Below, piece by piece: positions 33,601 to 42,845 of a stretch of DNA of 64,000 nt. Each line of letters begins with the position of its first letter. Positions within the stretch are counted from its first letter, which is position 1. The notes under the pieces were generated by a model. It saw only the letters and a list, made by a program, of their open reading frames with translations. It did no database searches and was not told the DNA's origin. This DNA is from Phlebotomus papatasi. Taxonomy: Eukaryota > Arthropoda > Insecta > Diptera > Psychodidae. The stretch is from NCBI RefSeq assembly GCF_024763615.1, contig NC_077223.1, positions 53,506,627-53,570,626 of the forward strand, given 5' to 3'. The translations under genes and the position numbers were made by a program.

Positions 33601-36600
33601 TTCTTGTTGGTCGAAATGGATTTAGGATGAAAGGAACGTCTATTGACACTTTAAGAAGTCGTGTCAGCAGCACCTATTGACACCCTTCTCTGTACCATTT
33701 GGAATACGAAATTTGAACATATCTGTTTATAGTAAAAGGTATATTACAGAAAACGTTATATTACTTATATTTTACTAGATACATTAAATAATTTTCAAAA
33801 TTTTGACAAAAGTGTCAGTACAGTAGGGGTTCCCTGTCGAACAGACGTTCATCCGACCCTAATTGGCTCGACGCGATTCTTTACCCCCAAAATTCAACTT
33901 CCAATCGAATTTTCACGCATTCCGAGTTGGAAGCACCCTAAGTTGCACGCATTTCGTGGTCATCTGTAAAGAATCTCAGCTACCATAAGCTTATCTGGGC
34001 TTATTACTGGCCATTTTCTATTTTAAATAGTCTGAGTTGAAGAAGTCAACAAAAGAAAAAAGCCAGTGATCTAGGCTTAATCAACTTATAGAGGTGCGAT
34101 TCCGTTATTGCAAATTTGTATTGTGGCAAACTCGAATGTAACATATTATCGTTATTAATAAGGAAAATTGGATGAGAAATGCATAAAAGTGTCTCAAAAT
34201 CTTTAAAGTCGATTTTCTCGGAAACTATGAGAGATAGAGGCCTCAAACTTTATGCCCATTTAGAGCCTCTTTCAGGCTTGATATGAGCAAAATTTCACTT
34301 GAAAATTAAGAAAATTGGATGAAAAATGCATAAAAGTCGATTATCTCGGAAACTATGAGAGATAGAGGCCTCAAATTTACATTCGTTGAGAACTTCTGTC
34401 AGCGACCCGCAAAAATCAGGCCCCGCGAAAATCCGCGAAAAAATTCGCGCCCCGTAAAAGTCAGCGAAAAAATTCGCGCCCCGCGAAAATCCTCGAAAAA
34501 ATACGCGCCCCGCGAAAGTTCATGAAAAAATTCTCATCCCGCGAAAATCAGCGAGAAAGATCGCGCTTCGCTTAAATCAACGAAAAAATTCGAGCTCCAC
34601 GAAAATTACGCGCGCCGCGAAAATCCGCGAAAAAAATTCGAGCCCCGCGAAAATTCGCGAAAAAATACGCGCACCGCGGAAATCCGCGAAAGATTCGCGC
34701 CCCGTAAAAATCAGCGAAAAAATTCGCGCCCCGAGGAAATCCGCAAAAATTTCACGCCCCGCGAAAATCCGAGGATTACAATAGGTGTGATTAGAAGGAA
34801 TCGCACTTAAAAGTTAATTGAAATCGATTAATAAACATTAAAGATAGAGTTCGATCCATTTGAATATAGTAAGGGTCGGGCGGGGTACAGTAGGTTGGAG
34901 TAGAGACGGATGGAACCACGGATTACTATATTCCTGGATAGTAGGCAGACATTTTTGTGTCCCATAATAGGCAAACAAAGTGAATAAAAGTACGAATAAA
35001 GACTTCGTGACCTTGCTTCTTGATATAACTTTATAAATTTGTACTTCTCAGACATTGCGATGAATAAATTATCTATCTATTCTCAAGACTGAAAGTCTCT
35101 TAAATCCTACATTTTCATTCCTCAGCATCAAATCGCATCATTCCTGGATGCACTTTTATTTGGTTTGTTTGCACTACTATGAGACACGAAAATCTCTAGC
35201 TACTATCCAGGAATATAGTAATCCGTGATGGAACCGATCGTTAGAAAGATCTCGATCTCAGATACAAAATATAAACTAAAATTTCATCGAAGTCGCATTA
35301 TAAACACCGAAAATACAGTCCGATCAAGAAACATTTTCGATTATAGCTCAGGTCAGGGAACATAGAGAGAGGAGTGCGACCCACCGTTGGAAACGTCTTG
35401 ACCTCAGCTACAACATATTAAAATTTAAAGAAAAAGCATTGTCTAGTTTTTGAAATAGTCGAGATCGATTAATCGAAAATCGATTTTTCGATGATTGGTA
35501 GTGGTGAAACAGGCGAACATTTTGTCATAGTTTGGGCCCGATCGGAAGACATGAAATTTTAGGTGAGATGTTAACCCTTTAACGACGAGACAGTTTTGCG
35601 GATCGAAAATACGCAATAAAAATGAAACCGATAGACAAAATTAGTAAAAAGTCTTACATCTAGCCTTAGAAAATCCAACAGAGTCTGATTCGGTGTATTT
35701 TTTACCTCTATGAGCGATAGGGACAAAAATAGCCTAAAAATTTAAGTATTTTTTCTGACAATAACAATGAATGATAATTTTCACTCTAATGAAAAATATT
35801 ATGTTTGAGTGTTATAGTTTCTTTTTCCAAAACGGTTTTGCTTAAAAAAAATTGGAAGTATAAAAAATAATTAAAATTAATTTTCGAGAAAAGAATTTAA
35901 AAATTCGTCATTTTTTAGCTTAAAAATTTACTGTATAGCAAATAGCTAGAGATTTGCAAAAAATATCTTAGATTTCTTCAACCTTCTACTTTGCAATTAC
36001 GTACAAACATAAGGAAAAAAATAACTTTAGGTAGCCTGGAAAAATAATTTTCTTTATGGGACACCGGTGTTCCAATCGTCCTTAAAGGGTTAATGCCAAG
36101 CGCACAATAATTTTTGTTATGTATACATGTTTTTGGCATTTGAATGAGAGTGAAAGAGTTCTAAATCTGACCATTTTGCTTGCTTTCATGGGCAGTTTCG
36201 AAAACATGTTTACAAAACAAAAGCGTTTGTGCGTTATGCCCAGCGCACAATAACTTTTGTTTTGCTTAATGTCACGCTGTTTGTGCGTCTGTCCGTCTGT
36301 TCGTCCGACTGTCACCAGCTCTAGAGGTCAAACGGTAAGAGATAGCGACTTGGTACAAGGATCGTTAACATGCCCCTTATTTCCCCCCAACCTTCCCCTA
36401 CCCTGCAAAACCATACTTTTTTTTAAGATTTCTCGAAAACGCGTCGTGCGATTTTTTTTTCACTTTTGGATATGTTTTAGAGATTACCCAGGCGGACATT
36501 TCGTCCTTATACACTAAGAGAAATCCGAAAAAGTTAAAATAACATTCCGGAAATGTTAATTTTACCCTGCATTATTAATCCGAAATCGGTGTAAATATTA

Positions 36601-38460
36601 TGATTTTTAGGTGTATTGTGGGTTAAAGTTACCCTTTTTCATGTTAATTTTACCTTTAAAAAGGTGTAAAATTAACATTAAAAAATGTTGATATATTTTT
36701 ACACCTAAAAAGTGTTAAAAGTATGAGGAAGAAAGGTTAATCGCACCCTCTTTTTTTTTCTCAGTGTACGAAAATACCGTTGAATCATGCCTAATAACGG
36801 TTTTTCATGGTCAAAGATTAAAAAGACACTAGAGAGCGCATTTATCAAGCGAATGAGGTCATGCTTGGGCTCGTTGGAAAGGTCTTGGAATTTCCCACAA
36901 AACTGAACCGGTTCCGATCGGTAATGAACCGGTTCATAACCGATAAATAATTTTTATACGAAATTCAATTAAATTACTCCTGAGGTGTATTTTGGGAAAT
37001 ATTTTGAGTGATTTATAAGTCGGTTCAAATCGGTTGTGAACCGGTAATGAACCGGTTATTTACCTATAAGTAATTTTTGTTCTAATATAATTTTTATTTC
37101 TCTTCAAACTATTTATTAACCGATAAACGGTAAATGATGCGAAAGTACTTTCGAGGTATTAGCATCTAAAAGTCACGAGTTCGAGCATTTCGCAAAGCCT
37201 GCGACGCTTTGCCACACTTTTTTTTTAAAGATCAAATTTTAACAAAAGGAGAAATAAAACGATATTTTTAGTTTAATTTAAAGGGGAACTTGTGATAATT
37301 TTTACTGACCAGAAATGTTTATCCTCTCTATTAAATTACTTTGCAGATGCAAATGCAAGATGAATTGCTTAAATCGCGTGGTACAACATCCATTGTCTCT
37401 CAAACTTCAAGTCTTCAAGACGGCCAACAGAGGTTGGGGCTTGCGTTGCCTCAATGACGTTCCCAAGGGGCAGTTTATCTGTATCTATGCTGGGCACTTG
37501 TTGACTGAGCAGAAGGCCAATGAAGGTGGCCAGAATCACGGAGACGAATACTTTGCTGAATTGGATTACATTGAAGTGGCTGAAGGGATTAAGGAGGGTT
37601 ATGAGCCAGAAGCAGCTGAGGAAGACTCTGCCTCTGATCGAGATGACGATGAGTACAATCCGGTAAGTTTTTTTTCTCTCTATTTTCGTAGGTGGAATTT
37701 TTGTTTTATAGATTTTTCTTTACACAGCAAAAACGGCGTCGTGACAGTGATTCAGATGATGACTATTTCTCCCTCAATACAAATGTCGTGCAGAAAACCA
37801 TCAAGACTCGTTCTAGGACAAGGGGATCAGATTCAGGGGCATCAAACCAGGGAATGCCAACTTCGGTGGCTGAAGCTGTAAGGGCCAAAGAGAACAATGG
37901 AAATCAAAATGAGGATGTGATTGCTATATCTGATGATGAAGATGGTGAGTGACTGACTAACTTGGAGGGCTTTTGGGAGGAGTTTAAGGATGGTTTATAT
38001 GATTTTTTTCTTTGTCCTTACAGAACGAGTTCCACAGAGTTTTGTACCGAATATCTCGATCGAGAAGGAGGACATGCCGTCCAAAAAGACACGTGGATTA
38101 CGTCGAATGTTCGGAAAGAATGAAGATGTCTACGTGATGGATGCCAAGATTATGGGAAATGTTGGAAGATATTTTAATGTAAGTTGCAAAAAAAAAATAA
38201 TGAGAAATATTTTCTGTATAGGTAAATATTAATCTCTGGATTTTTTTTTACAGCACTCTTGCTCACCGAATCTCTTTGTGCAGAATGTCTTTGTGGACAC
38301 TCACGATCTTCGCTTTCCTTGGGTGGCTTTCTTTGCGATGTGTCATATCCGGGCAGGTACAGAGCTTACGTGGAATTACAATTATGATGTGGGAACTGTT
38401 CCAGGAAAGTTTCTCTTCTGCCAATGCGGCTCCAAGAATTGCCGAGGGAGGATTCTTTAA
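19211..38460 (+). CDS. egg: eggless/SETDB1 histone H3K9 methyltransferase (whole gene, 6 exons)
   Basis: Exons 19211-21637, 28302-30028, 37347-37662, 37728-37944, 38024-38178 and 38254-38460 join in consistent phase to 5049 bases (1682 residues). Order: a very acidic 640-residue N-terminus with an 11-residue tandem repeat; a Cys-rich patch with coiled coil (about 650-810); tudor domains (about 880-1090); methyl-CpG-binding domain (about 1210-1265, LLSGWERKIYR); Cys-rich pre-SET (about 1290-1395); and a bifurcated SET domain to the C-terminus, with RGWGLRC, NHSCSPN and post-SET CQCGSKNCRGR. This set is unique to SETDB1. It trimethylates H3 lysine 9 in the nucleus; in flies it acts in heterochromatin, germline and piRNA-guided silencing. 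The ELTWNYNY motif has Asn where vertebrate SETDB1, as I recall, has Asp. Two introns exceed 6.6 kb and are full of transposons. Confidence 0.95.
22046..22268. mobile_element. TA-flanked GGGGAGAGCCGGCATG element (223 bp)
   Basis: Begins GGGGAGAGCCGGCATGTTTG after TA, ends CATGTGTGCCCC before TA. Member of the GGGGA-end group; arms only loosely complementary. Confidence 0.5.
22424..24222 (+). repeat. 1.8 kb modular repeat, copy 1
   Basis: Starts near ATCCTAACCGGCTTATGTAG and ends near TAGGTGAGATTGTTAAGAAT. The same sequence, reversed, is at 39047-40868 and at about 57380-59140. Inside, modules of about 295 bases recur: ACAACATACTAAAATTTCA at 23284, 23573 and (ATAACATACTAAAATTTGA) 23870. It carries GGCCGGCCGGCCGGCCGTCC near its end. 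A short frame (23885-24112) is shared by copies only because the DNA is shared; it resembles no protein. Confidence 0.8.
24230..26700 (-). mobile_element. Tc1/mariner-superfamily element (ITmD37E-like), split by a hAT-like insertion
   Basis: Minus-strand transposase pieces in order: helix-turn-helix start (26682-26494: KVIKMENLRKLIVDTYLKN, YAKIGRITGKCPSTMRR); a middle piece (26454-25882: SVRDVGKKPDISKSLVQRI, TTFDETVV, FPKKYVVWMKICSCGRRSEG, WPDLAS); then, after a frameshift, TPEVRPIEKYWGILKGDLKK and VVRDRGDD, broken at 25734. The frame resumes at 24370 as DDLVQSLMRGIKKMVRRFRR and stops, so the two parts belong together. A catalytic spacing near DD37E is suggested once the frameshift is allowed for. 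The element is dead (frameshifts plus insertion). I could not define its terminal repeats. Confidence 0.8.
24371..25726. mobile_element. hAT-like element with CAGTGGCGTA ends and 8-base TSD GGTCGTCC
   Basis: GGTCGTCC occurs at 24363-24370 and 25727-25734. The left end is CAGTAGCGTACCTAAAGGGG and the right end, reversed, CAGTGGCGTATCTAGACACT. An 8-base duplication and CAGTGGCGTA end fit hAT. The interior has about seven diverged 100-118-base tandem repeats (24470-25135) with the landmark TTTCGCGTTGAAATAA, then CATAAAACGGTT-type motifs. No transposase. Confidence 0.8.
26775..26850 (+). repeat. tRNA-derived SINE head
   Basis: GGTAGCTCAATGGGC matches a Pol III A box and GGTTCGATCCTTG, about 45 bases on, a B box. 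The intervening sequence does not fold into a full tRNA as far as I can judge, so a SINE head or tRNA pseudogene is more likely than a working tRNA. Confidence 0.55.
27702..28272 (+). repeat. 570-bp TTAA-bounded repeat just before egg exon 2 (copy 1)
   Basis: Begins GTTAAGAGCGTTTAAGAGTA and ends CCATGGTAAGGGATGGGTTA(A). A second copy, same orientation, is at 47647-48213. TTAACCCATTC (27727) and GGATGGGTTAA (28262-28272) form short inverted ends, so a TTAA-target MITE is likely. Ends only 30 bases before an exon. Confidence 0.65.
28302..30028 (+). CDS. egg: egg exon 2: tudor domains, MBD and pre-SET
   Basis: Acceptor CACCTTTTAG at 28301; donor TCAAG|GTAAGT after 30028; phase 0 in, phase 2 out. 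The first 30 codons precede the first ATG of the frame (EKRTTQNEPPIHIYTEF), a part that an ATG-only search would miss. Tudor landmarks: GSVFYGMRTQL, LPVGTRVLAMF, YLVFFDDGYVQYVHPSDVR and VYFAEYTEWIYSGS. MBD: GWERKIYRVKTRRYVIYKAP. Pre-SET: VGCDCTDDC and KCSCW. Confidence 0.95.
30985..31200. mobile_element. Nearly palindromic TA-flanked MITE (216 bp), GGGGAATGT ends
   Basis: GGGGAATGTAGGCATGGTTC begins an arm of about 70 bases whose reverse complement forms the right half; TA on both sides (30983-30984, 31201-31202). Confidence 0.75.
31250..31450. mobile_element. TA-flanked MITE (201 bp), GGGGAAAGTGG ends
   Basis: Starts GGGGAAAGTGGCCTGTCTTT, ends reversed GGGGAAAGTGGTCTGCCTTT; TA on both sides. 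Its right half matches 1800-1852. Same length as the 51379-51579 element. Confidence 0.75.
31790..32510. repeat. Palindromic array of 41-46-base units
   Basis: Units like GCTTAAAATCACGCACAG + TTCAATCACTAAACGGTTAA run rightward from about 31790 to 32145, then the same unit runs in the opposite direction to about 32510. Isolated relatives occur at about 5900-6250 and 25160-25410. The whole could form a stem of some 350 bases. Confidence 0.75.
33451..34009. mobile_element. CAGTGATAAGC MITE, copy 3 (559 bp)
   Basis: Starts CAGTGATAAGCCCAGATAAG and ends GCTTATCTGGGCTTATTACT; interior longer than copy 2, containing about 270 unrelated bases (33610-33870) that may be a further insertion. Confidence 0.65.
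34388..34775. repeat. GC-rich minisatellite, about 31-34-base units
   Basis: Roughly eleven imperfect units of the type CGCGCCCCGCGAAAATC + CGCGAAAAAATT. Its CpG content stands out sharply from the AT-rich surroundings. Confidence 0.8.
34918..35226. mobile_element. Long-TIR element (309 bp) with 9-base TSD GATGGAACC, Mutator-like
   Basis: GATGGAACC is at 34909-34917 and 35227-35235. The ends are ACGGATTACTATATTCCTGG and its exact reverse complement; the arms stay similar for about 65 bases. A 9-base duplication with long arms fits Mutator-like MITEs. A related sequence without the insertion lies at about 13420-13480 (reverse). Confidence 0.75.
35575..36089. mobile_element. TTAA-flanked CCCTTTAA element, second copy (515 bp)
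   Basis: TTAA at 35571-35574 and 36090-36093; ends CCCTTTAACGACGAGACAG and, reversed, CCCTTTAAGGACGATTGGAA. The interior (CTCTATGAGCGATAGGGACA) matches 6262-6300 in the first hAT-like element. Confidence 0.65.
36512..36766 (+). mobile_element. CACTGAGA-end MITE (255 bp), copy 1
   Basis: Starts CACTAAGAGAAATCCGAAAA, ends TTTTTTTTTCTCAGTG, TA on both sides. Two more copies: 51950-52203 and 59493-59745 (both reversed). Interior rich in GTTAATTTTACAC-type motifs on both strands. Confidence 0.75.
37347..37662 (+). CDS. egg: egg exon 3: end of pre-SET and first part of SET
   Basis: Acceptor ATTACTTTGCAG at 37346, donor AATCCG|GTAAGT. It completes the Arg split with exon 2, then encodes CKCKMNCLNRVVQHPLSLKL, RGWGLRCLNDVPKGQFICIY and DEYFAELDYIE. 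Confidence 0.95.
37728..37944 (+). CDS. egg: egg exon 4: SET-domain insertion
   Basis: Acceptor TTCTTTACACAG, donor GATG|GTGAGT; phase 0 in, phase 1 out. Encodes the low-complexity insertion that splits SETDB1 SET domains: QKRRRDSDSDDDYFSLN to NEDVIAISDDED. The frame that reads through the preceding 65-base intron is not used. Confidence 0.9.
38024..38178 (+). CDS. egg: egg exon 5: SET second half, first part
   Basis: Acceptor GTCCTTACAG, donor TTTAAT|GTAAGT. Encodes KKTRGLRRMFGKNEDVYVMD and AKIMGNVGRYFN; the catalytic NHSCSPN motif is cut between N and H by the next intron. Confidence 0.95.
38254..38460 (+). CDS. egg: egg exon 6: SET catalytic core and post-SET
   Basis: Acceptor TTTTTTTTTACAG at 38253. 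Encodes HSCSPNLFVQNVFVDTHDLR, IRAGTELTWNYNYDVGTVPG, CQCGSKNCRGRIL and TAA. Confidence 0.95.
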   Translation, partial: HSCSPNLFVQNVFVDTHDLRFPWVAFFAMCHIRAGTELTWNYNYDVGTVPGKFLFCQCGSKNCRGRIL

Positions 38461-38508
38461 TTTAAATACCATTCCTCCTATTTTTGTCTCCTTCTTTTCA
38501 TCAATCTA

Positions 38509-38514
38509 AATAAA
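38509..38514 (+). terminator. Polyadenylation signal of egg
   Basis: AATAAA 49 bases after the egg stop codon. Confidence 0.75.
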
Positions 38515-39046
38515 AATAATACTGTGTTTCTTGAATTAATTGGATCTAATTTATTTTATATGAATAAGTTCTTGAACATCTTCGTTGCAATTTGAAATTA
38601 TCCAAAAGTTCGAAAATTCTTGTGTCAGGTTGCAAATTGTCATTTATTCTGTTTCCCTCTAAAGCTAAACAGTGATCCGATAAAATATTTTAGAATAAAG
38701 GTAAGTTCTTCAATACATTCTGTTCAACGGATATTAGTCCTCTTCTAAATATAAAAAAGATCGTCCGTAACGTCCATAATCTACTAAACTGATTAAATAA
38801 AAAAGCCTAATTAAAAAAATGTTTTATCAACATATTTGTCTCCAAACAACGAAACAGTTAACAGAAAAAATATTCTTATCCTGGATAAACATGTTTCTTT
38901 AACATTTAACAGATTATAATTTATTTTTGTAAAAAGACAACACATAAATAGTAAAAAAAAAAAAATGACTATTAAAGGGGTGGCAAAGCGTCCGAGATCC
39001 GAGACTTTGCTAGCAGCCCGAACTCATGAGAAAGTTGTTCGTATAT

Positions 39047-40868
39047 TAGGTGAGATTCTTAACAATCTCACCTACTATAATCCTAACAAAATTTCATGTC
39101 CTCCGATCGCGCTCAAACTTGGCCAAAATGTGTTTCGCCACTTCCTGATCACGAATATATGGGGGGCTAAGTTACGTTCCCGGCCGGCCGGCCGGCCGTC
39201 CGGCCGCTCTTTGGAGCTTAATAGCTCCTAAACTAAAAAAGATATCGACTTGCGGTTTTCGGCAAAGGTTAAATATCGTATGAAAATTGCAACATGGTGC
39301 ATTGACCCCCCACCCCCCACCCCTCCTTCCACCATTTTGAAGACCCCCCTTTTTTTGTTTTCTCAATAGCTCCGGCCCTATGGCATCGAGCGGGCTCAAA
39401 TTTTAGTATGTTATAGCTGGGCCTTAGAGCTTTCCATCAATACCAAACTTAAGGTCCCCCGACCCCCCTGACCCGAGCTATCAGGGTCCAAAAAATTTTC
39501 TTAAAATGGCCATAACTCCGGTTCTAATTGTCAGAATTTAAAAAATGAGGGCTTTTTGGAAAGCTCTCGTGAAATGCCACTTCCCCTTCTAACATCGCAA
39601 GTTCATAAAACCACCGCTAGGGGCGCTATTATTAAAAAGCAGATTTTTCAATTTTCTAAATTAAATAACTCAAAAATTCCTTTGTGCATCGGGCTGAAAT
39701 TTTAGTATGTTGTAGTCGTTGATTATACCTATCAAACAAAAAAAACCTTAAGTCGATCCATAACCCCTGACCCGAGCTATAAGGGGTCAAAGTTCGAACA
39801 TTGACCGGCCTCTATCTCCGGTTCTAATTAACATAGCAACCTAAATTTTGCCTTTTTGGTTTCGTCTCGATGAGCACTTTCAGATGGAAGTTCAAAAAGT
39901 CACCATAGGTGGCGCTGTGATAGCGTCAAAATTCATCGAAATTCAAAGTCACTTTTCTCAAAAACGGCATTGTGCAAGTTAATGAAATTTTAGTATGTTG
40001 TAGTCCAGTCTAGGACGTTTCCAAAATGGTGCGTATGTGCGCTGTGGTTTCAATAGAACCGGAGATATGAGGGGTCAAAGTTCACAAAATTTAAAAAATC
40101 ATATCTCCGGTTCTATGTGACCGATTTTGATGAATGAGGGCTTAAACGAAAGATCTCACCAAATACTACAACTTTCTAGAACATTTGAACTTCGTGGGAC
40201 CAACACCAGGGGCGCCACAGTCGAAAAACCAATTTCAATATCACATAACCTCAATTATCTCGACTGTCGCTGAACCGATTTTGATGATTACTTCGACATA
40301 ATTGTAGAGCACATTTGTCTCTACATTTCGTCTATACATCATTTTCCACTCAGACTAAGCTATCACTCAGATTTTGCCATTTAAGTGTGAAAAAATTGAT
40401 TTTTCCCATAATAACGCTTTGAAATCACTCAGATGCCAATTTGACTGCCTCTACTCCACCAAGACACTTAAAATAGGGTTTTGAATGGAAAGTCCCACAA
40501 AAGACAACAATTCTTTGATATAGTTGAAGTTCAACAAATGACTACTTGGGGCACTCTGGATGAAAAAACGAGTTAAGAAACAAAAAACCTCGCTTATCTT
40601 GACTTCTGAGTAATCGATGAGATCATGTTCTATGGAAAAATTATAGAGAACATTCTGGTCTACATTCCACCCATATAACACTTTTCTGTCAGTTCATCCA
40701 AATCCTTGATATTTTGGTTTAAATACAAAATTTGTATAATTTCACGAATTTTATTCAAGATAACTGAATGGCGTCTCCCAACTTCAGCTCTAAATCGAAT
40801 TTGCATGCACTCCGAGTTAGCTCACGTTAAGAATCTCACCTACATAAGCCGGTTAGGATTATCTGTCC
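39047..40868 (-). repeat. 1.8 kb modular repeat, copy 2 (inverted relative to copy 1)
   Basis: Starts TTAGGTGAGATTCTTAACAA and ends GGTTAGGATTATCTGTCC. It follows copy 1 base for base in reverse, with scattered changes. Together the two bracket egg exons 2-6. Confidence 0.85.
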
Positions 40869-40894
40869 CTTTTCTATCTTGTAACTCGCTATTA

Positions 40895-41200
40895 TTCTTT
40901 ACAATCTCAGCTTTTGTGGTCCGAGGTGAAATCCGACCTCATCAGATCGGGCCCAATTTTTGGATTTACACGTTTTATCACTCGTAGATCACGAATAGGA
41001 ATATCATATGCGCTAGAAATCAATTTTCGTAGACGTCCCGTCTTGTCCGTCCGTTCGTCGTATAACCACTTGTAGAAGAACATACACAGAGAGACACCGA
41101 CGGTGGTTTTCGGTAAAGGTTAGATGACGATGGGCAGCTAGAAGTAGATGATGTCAGACGGTCAGAGCCCCCCCCACTCCTTTGGGCCACCCCAAATTTT
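40895..41200 (-). repeat. Fragment shared with 12605-12900
   Basis: TTTACAATCTCAGCTTTTGT, GATCACGAATA and ATATCATATGCG occur in both; a piece of the modular repeat subfamily. Followed at 41233-41460 by a decayed CAGTGATAAGC MITE. Confidence 0.55.
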
Positions 41201-41460
41201 TTTCTCAATGATTCCTTAGATTAAAAAAATGATCAGTGAATAGCCCAAATAAGCTTATACGACCGAGTGCTTGCAACTCGGGGTGCATGCATCTCCTAAT
41301 GCGGTAAAATTCGACTTTGAGTTGAATTTTAGGATAATGTAAAGAATTGCGTCGAACAAACGGATCTTAGCAGCCGAAATGAATAAAATTGGCTCGACGA
41401 GATTATTTAACCCTAAAATTCAACTCAATGCTTGCAAGACTCTAGTCTTAGTTGATTTGT

Positions 41461-42845
41461 TTACTGAATTGATTACTGATTTTTTTACTGAACGTTTCCA
41501 TTAGGGGGAGGCTTTGATGTTTCGCACATACGCTACCATCGGACACTTCGAATTTCTCCGGTATTACTTTATAACTTTCACTGATGGCTATATATTTTAG
41601 TAGCTAGTCTTAAATCACACCTTTCCTGAAAAAATTGGGAGTCTAATCCTTTTCCCCTAGTTTTAGGAAACAAAAATTAAAAACAGGTCCAAAACTGTAA
41701 TTTTGCTGTGCAATATTTCATACGATTGTGCACAATTAATATCACTTTTCTGAAAAACTACTATCACACAGGGTAGAAGGGTTATTAGGAATCAGATTTA
41801 AGTAAAAATCTTTTAGGCTGAACAGGCACTTTTTGTGGGTGGAACAAAATTCACAAACTTGACTCAGATTCATCGATCGCACATAGAAGACATGGCTTCT
41901 CTCACATTTTCCAAGAAACTTCATTTTAGATGCGATCCCTCATATTCACATCTATTGTAATCTACCGATTTGATCCACCACTAAAAAGGAAAACTTAAAA
42001 ATCGTAAAGTTGATAAACAAGAAGTAATTTGACTCAAATAGGTTGCAGTTGAGTAATTATTAAGCAATTTTGCATTTCTTTGATATAAAAATATTTTTCA
42101 AGCTTGCACAAACTGAATGTGTAATGAAAGAATCACATCTACAATAAGCTCACACAGTTTACAACTGGTTTTTGACAATCTTTGACATAACCTCACTATT
42201 GTGTTGTTTTTCATGTCAAAGAAAAGAAATTGTCCGTAAGAAGATGTTTTGTGAAAATTTTAGCTTGTTCACCTGCTGAAGCTCAATATCTGTGCTAAAT
42301 CCCGATTCCTGCAGCTGCAGGAACAGGGAAATCTTCAATGATGCGCATTCAAAGGTTTTTGTGCATATCCGGCTCCGTGGAGGAATGGTGGAATCTTGTG
42401 TGGTCTTCTCGCTTGCAAAGTTTTAGTCAATTTTTAGCTTTAAAAACTTATTGATTCGTGTAAATTTGGTGATATTTGGACTTTTCAAGAAAGTATTCAT
42501 CAGATTTAACCGTTTCCGGAGTGAAATTCTCGTAGAATCAAGCAAAAAAATGGTTTTTAATGTCAATAAAACATCTCTCATAAAAGTTCCAAAAAAGTGA
42601 TATTAAAATGTTTTATTCCTTATAAAAATGGTTTAATCAAGTAGATTAGAGTTCCCTTTAAACAATGATGTGCAACTTTTAGTGTCCGGTGCAAAATTTA
42701 CGGTGAAAATGGGGTGTTCAATGATGGCGTGAATCGTGTGCGATAATAGAAACTTGATTCATCTATCGGACAAATCGCCATTCAATTTTCATTTTCCTCT
42801 GGAGGAAAATCTAAGGATTTCCTGGGATTTTGTTTGGTGGGATTA
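41461..42845. other. Intergenic sequence, no gene recognised
   Basis: A perfect 18-base palindrome TTCCTGCAGCTGCAGGAA lies near 42306. The minus-strand frame 41742-41924 (MKFLGKCERSHVFYVRS...) is short and resembles nothing I know. The sequence from about 42150 is less repeat-like and may hold upstream exons or promoter of the next gene. Confidence 0.3.

Noticed and set aside
36082..36315. Minus-strand frame starting MTVGRTDGQTHKQRD
   Set aside because: It is the GTCCGTCC simple stretch of the modular repeat read as codons.
37692..37727. Reading egg exon 4 from the upstream in-frame codons (MEFLFYRFFFTQ)
   Set aside because: This is intron sequence: TTTCTTTACACAG is a clear acceptor and only the spliced frame continues the SET insertion.
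42306..42323. Perfect palindrome TTCCTGCAGCTGCAGGAA as a regulatory site
   Set aside because: Single occurrence, no known factor that I can name with confidence.
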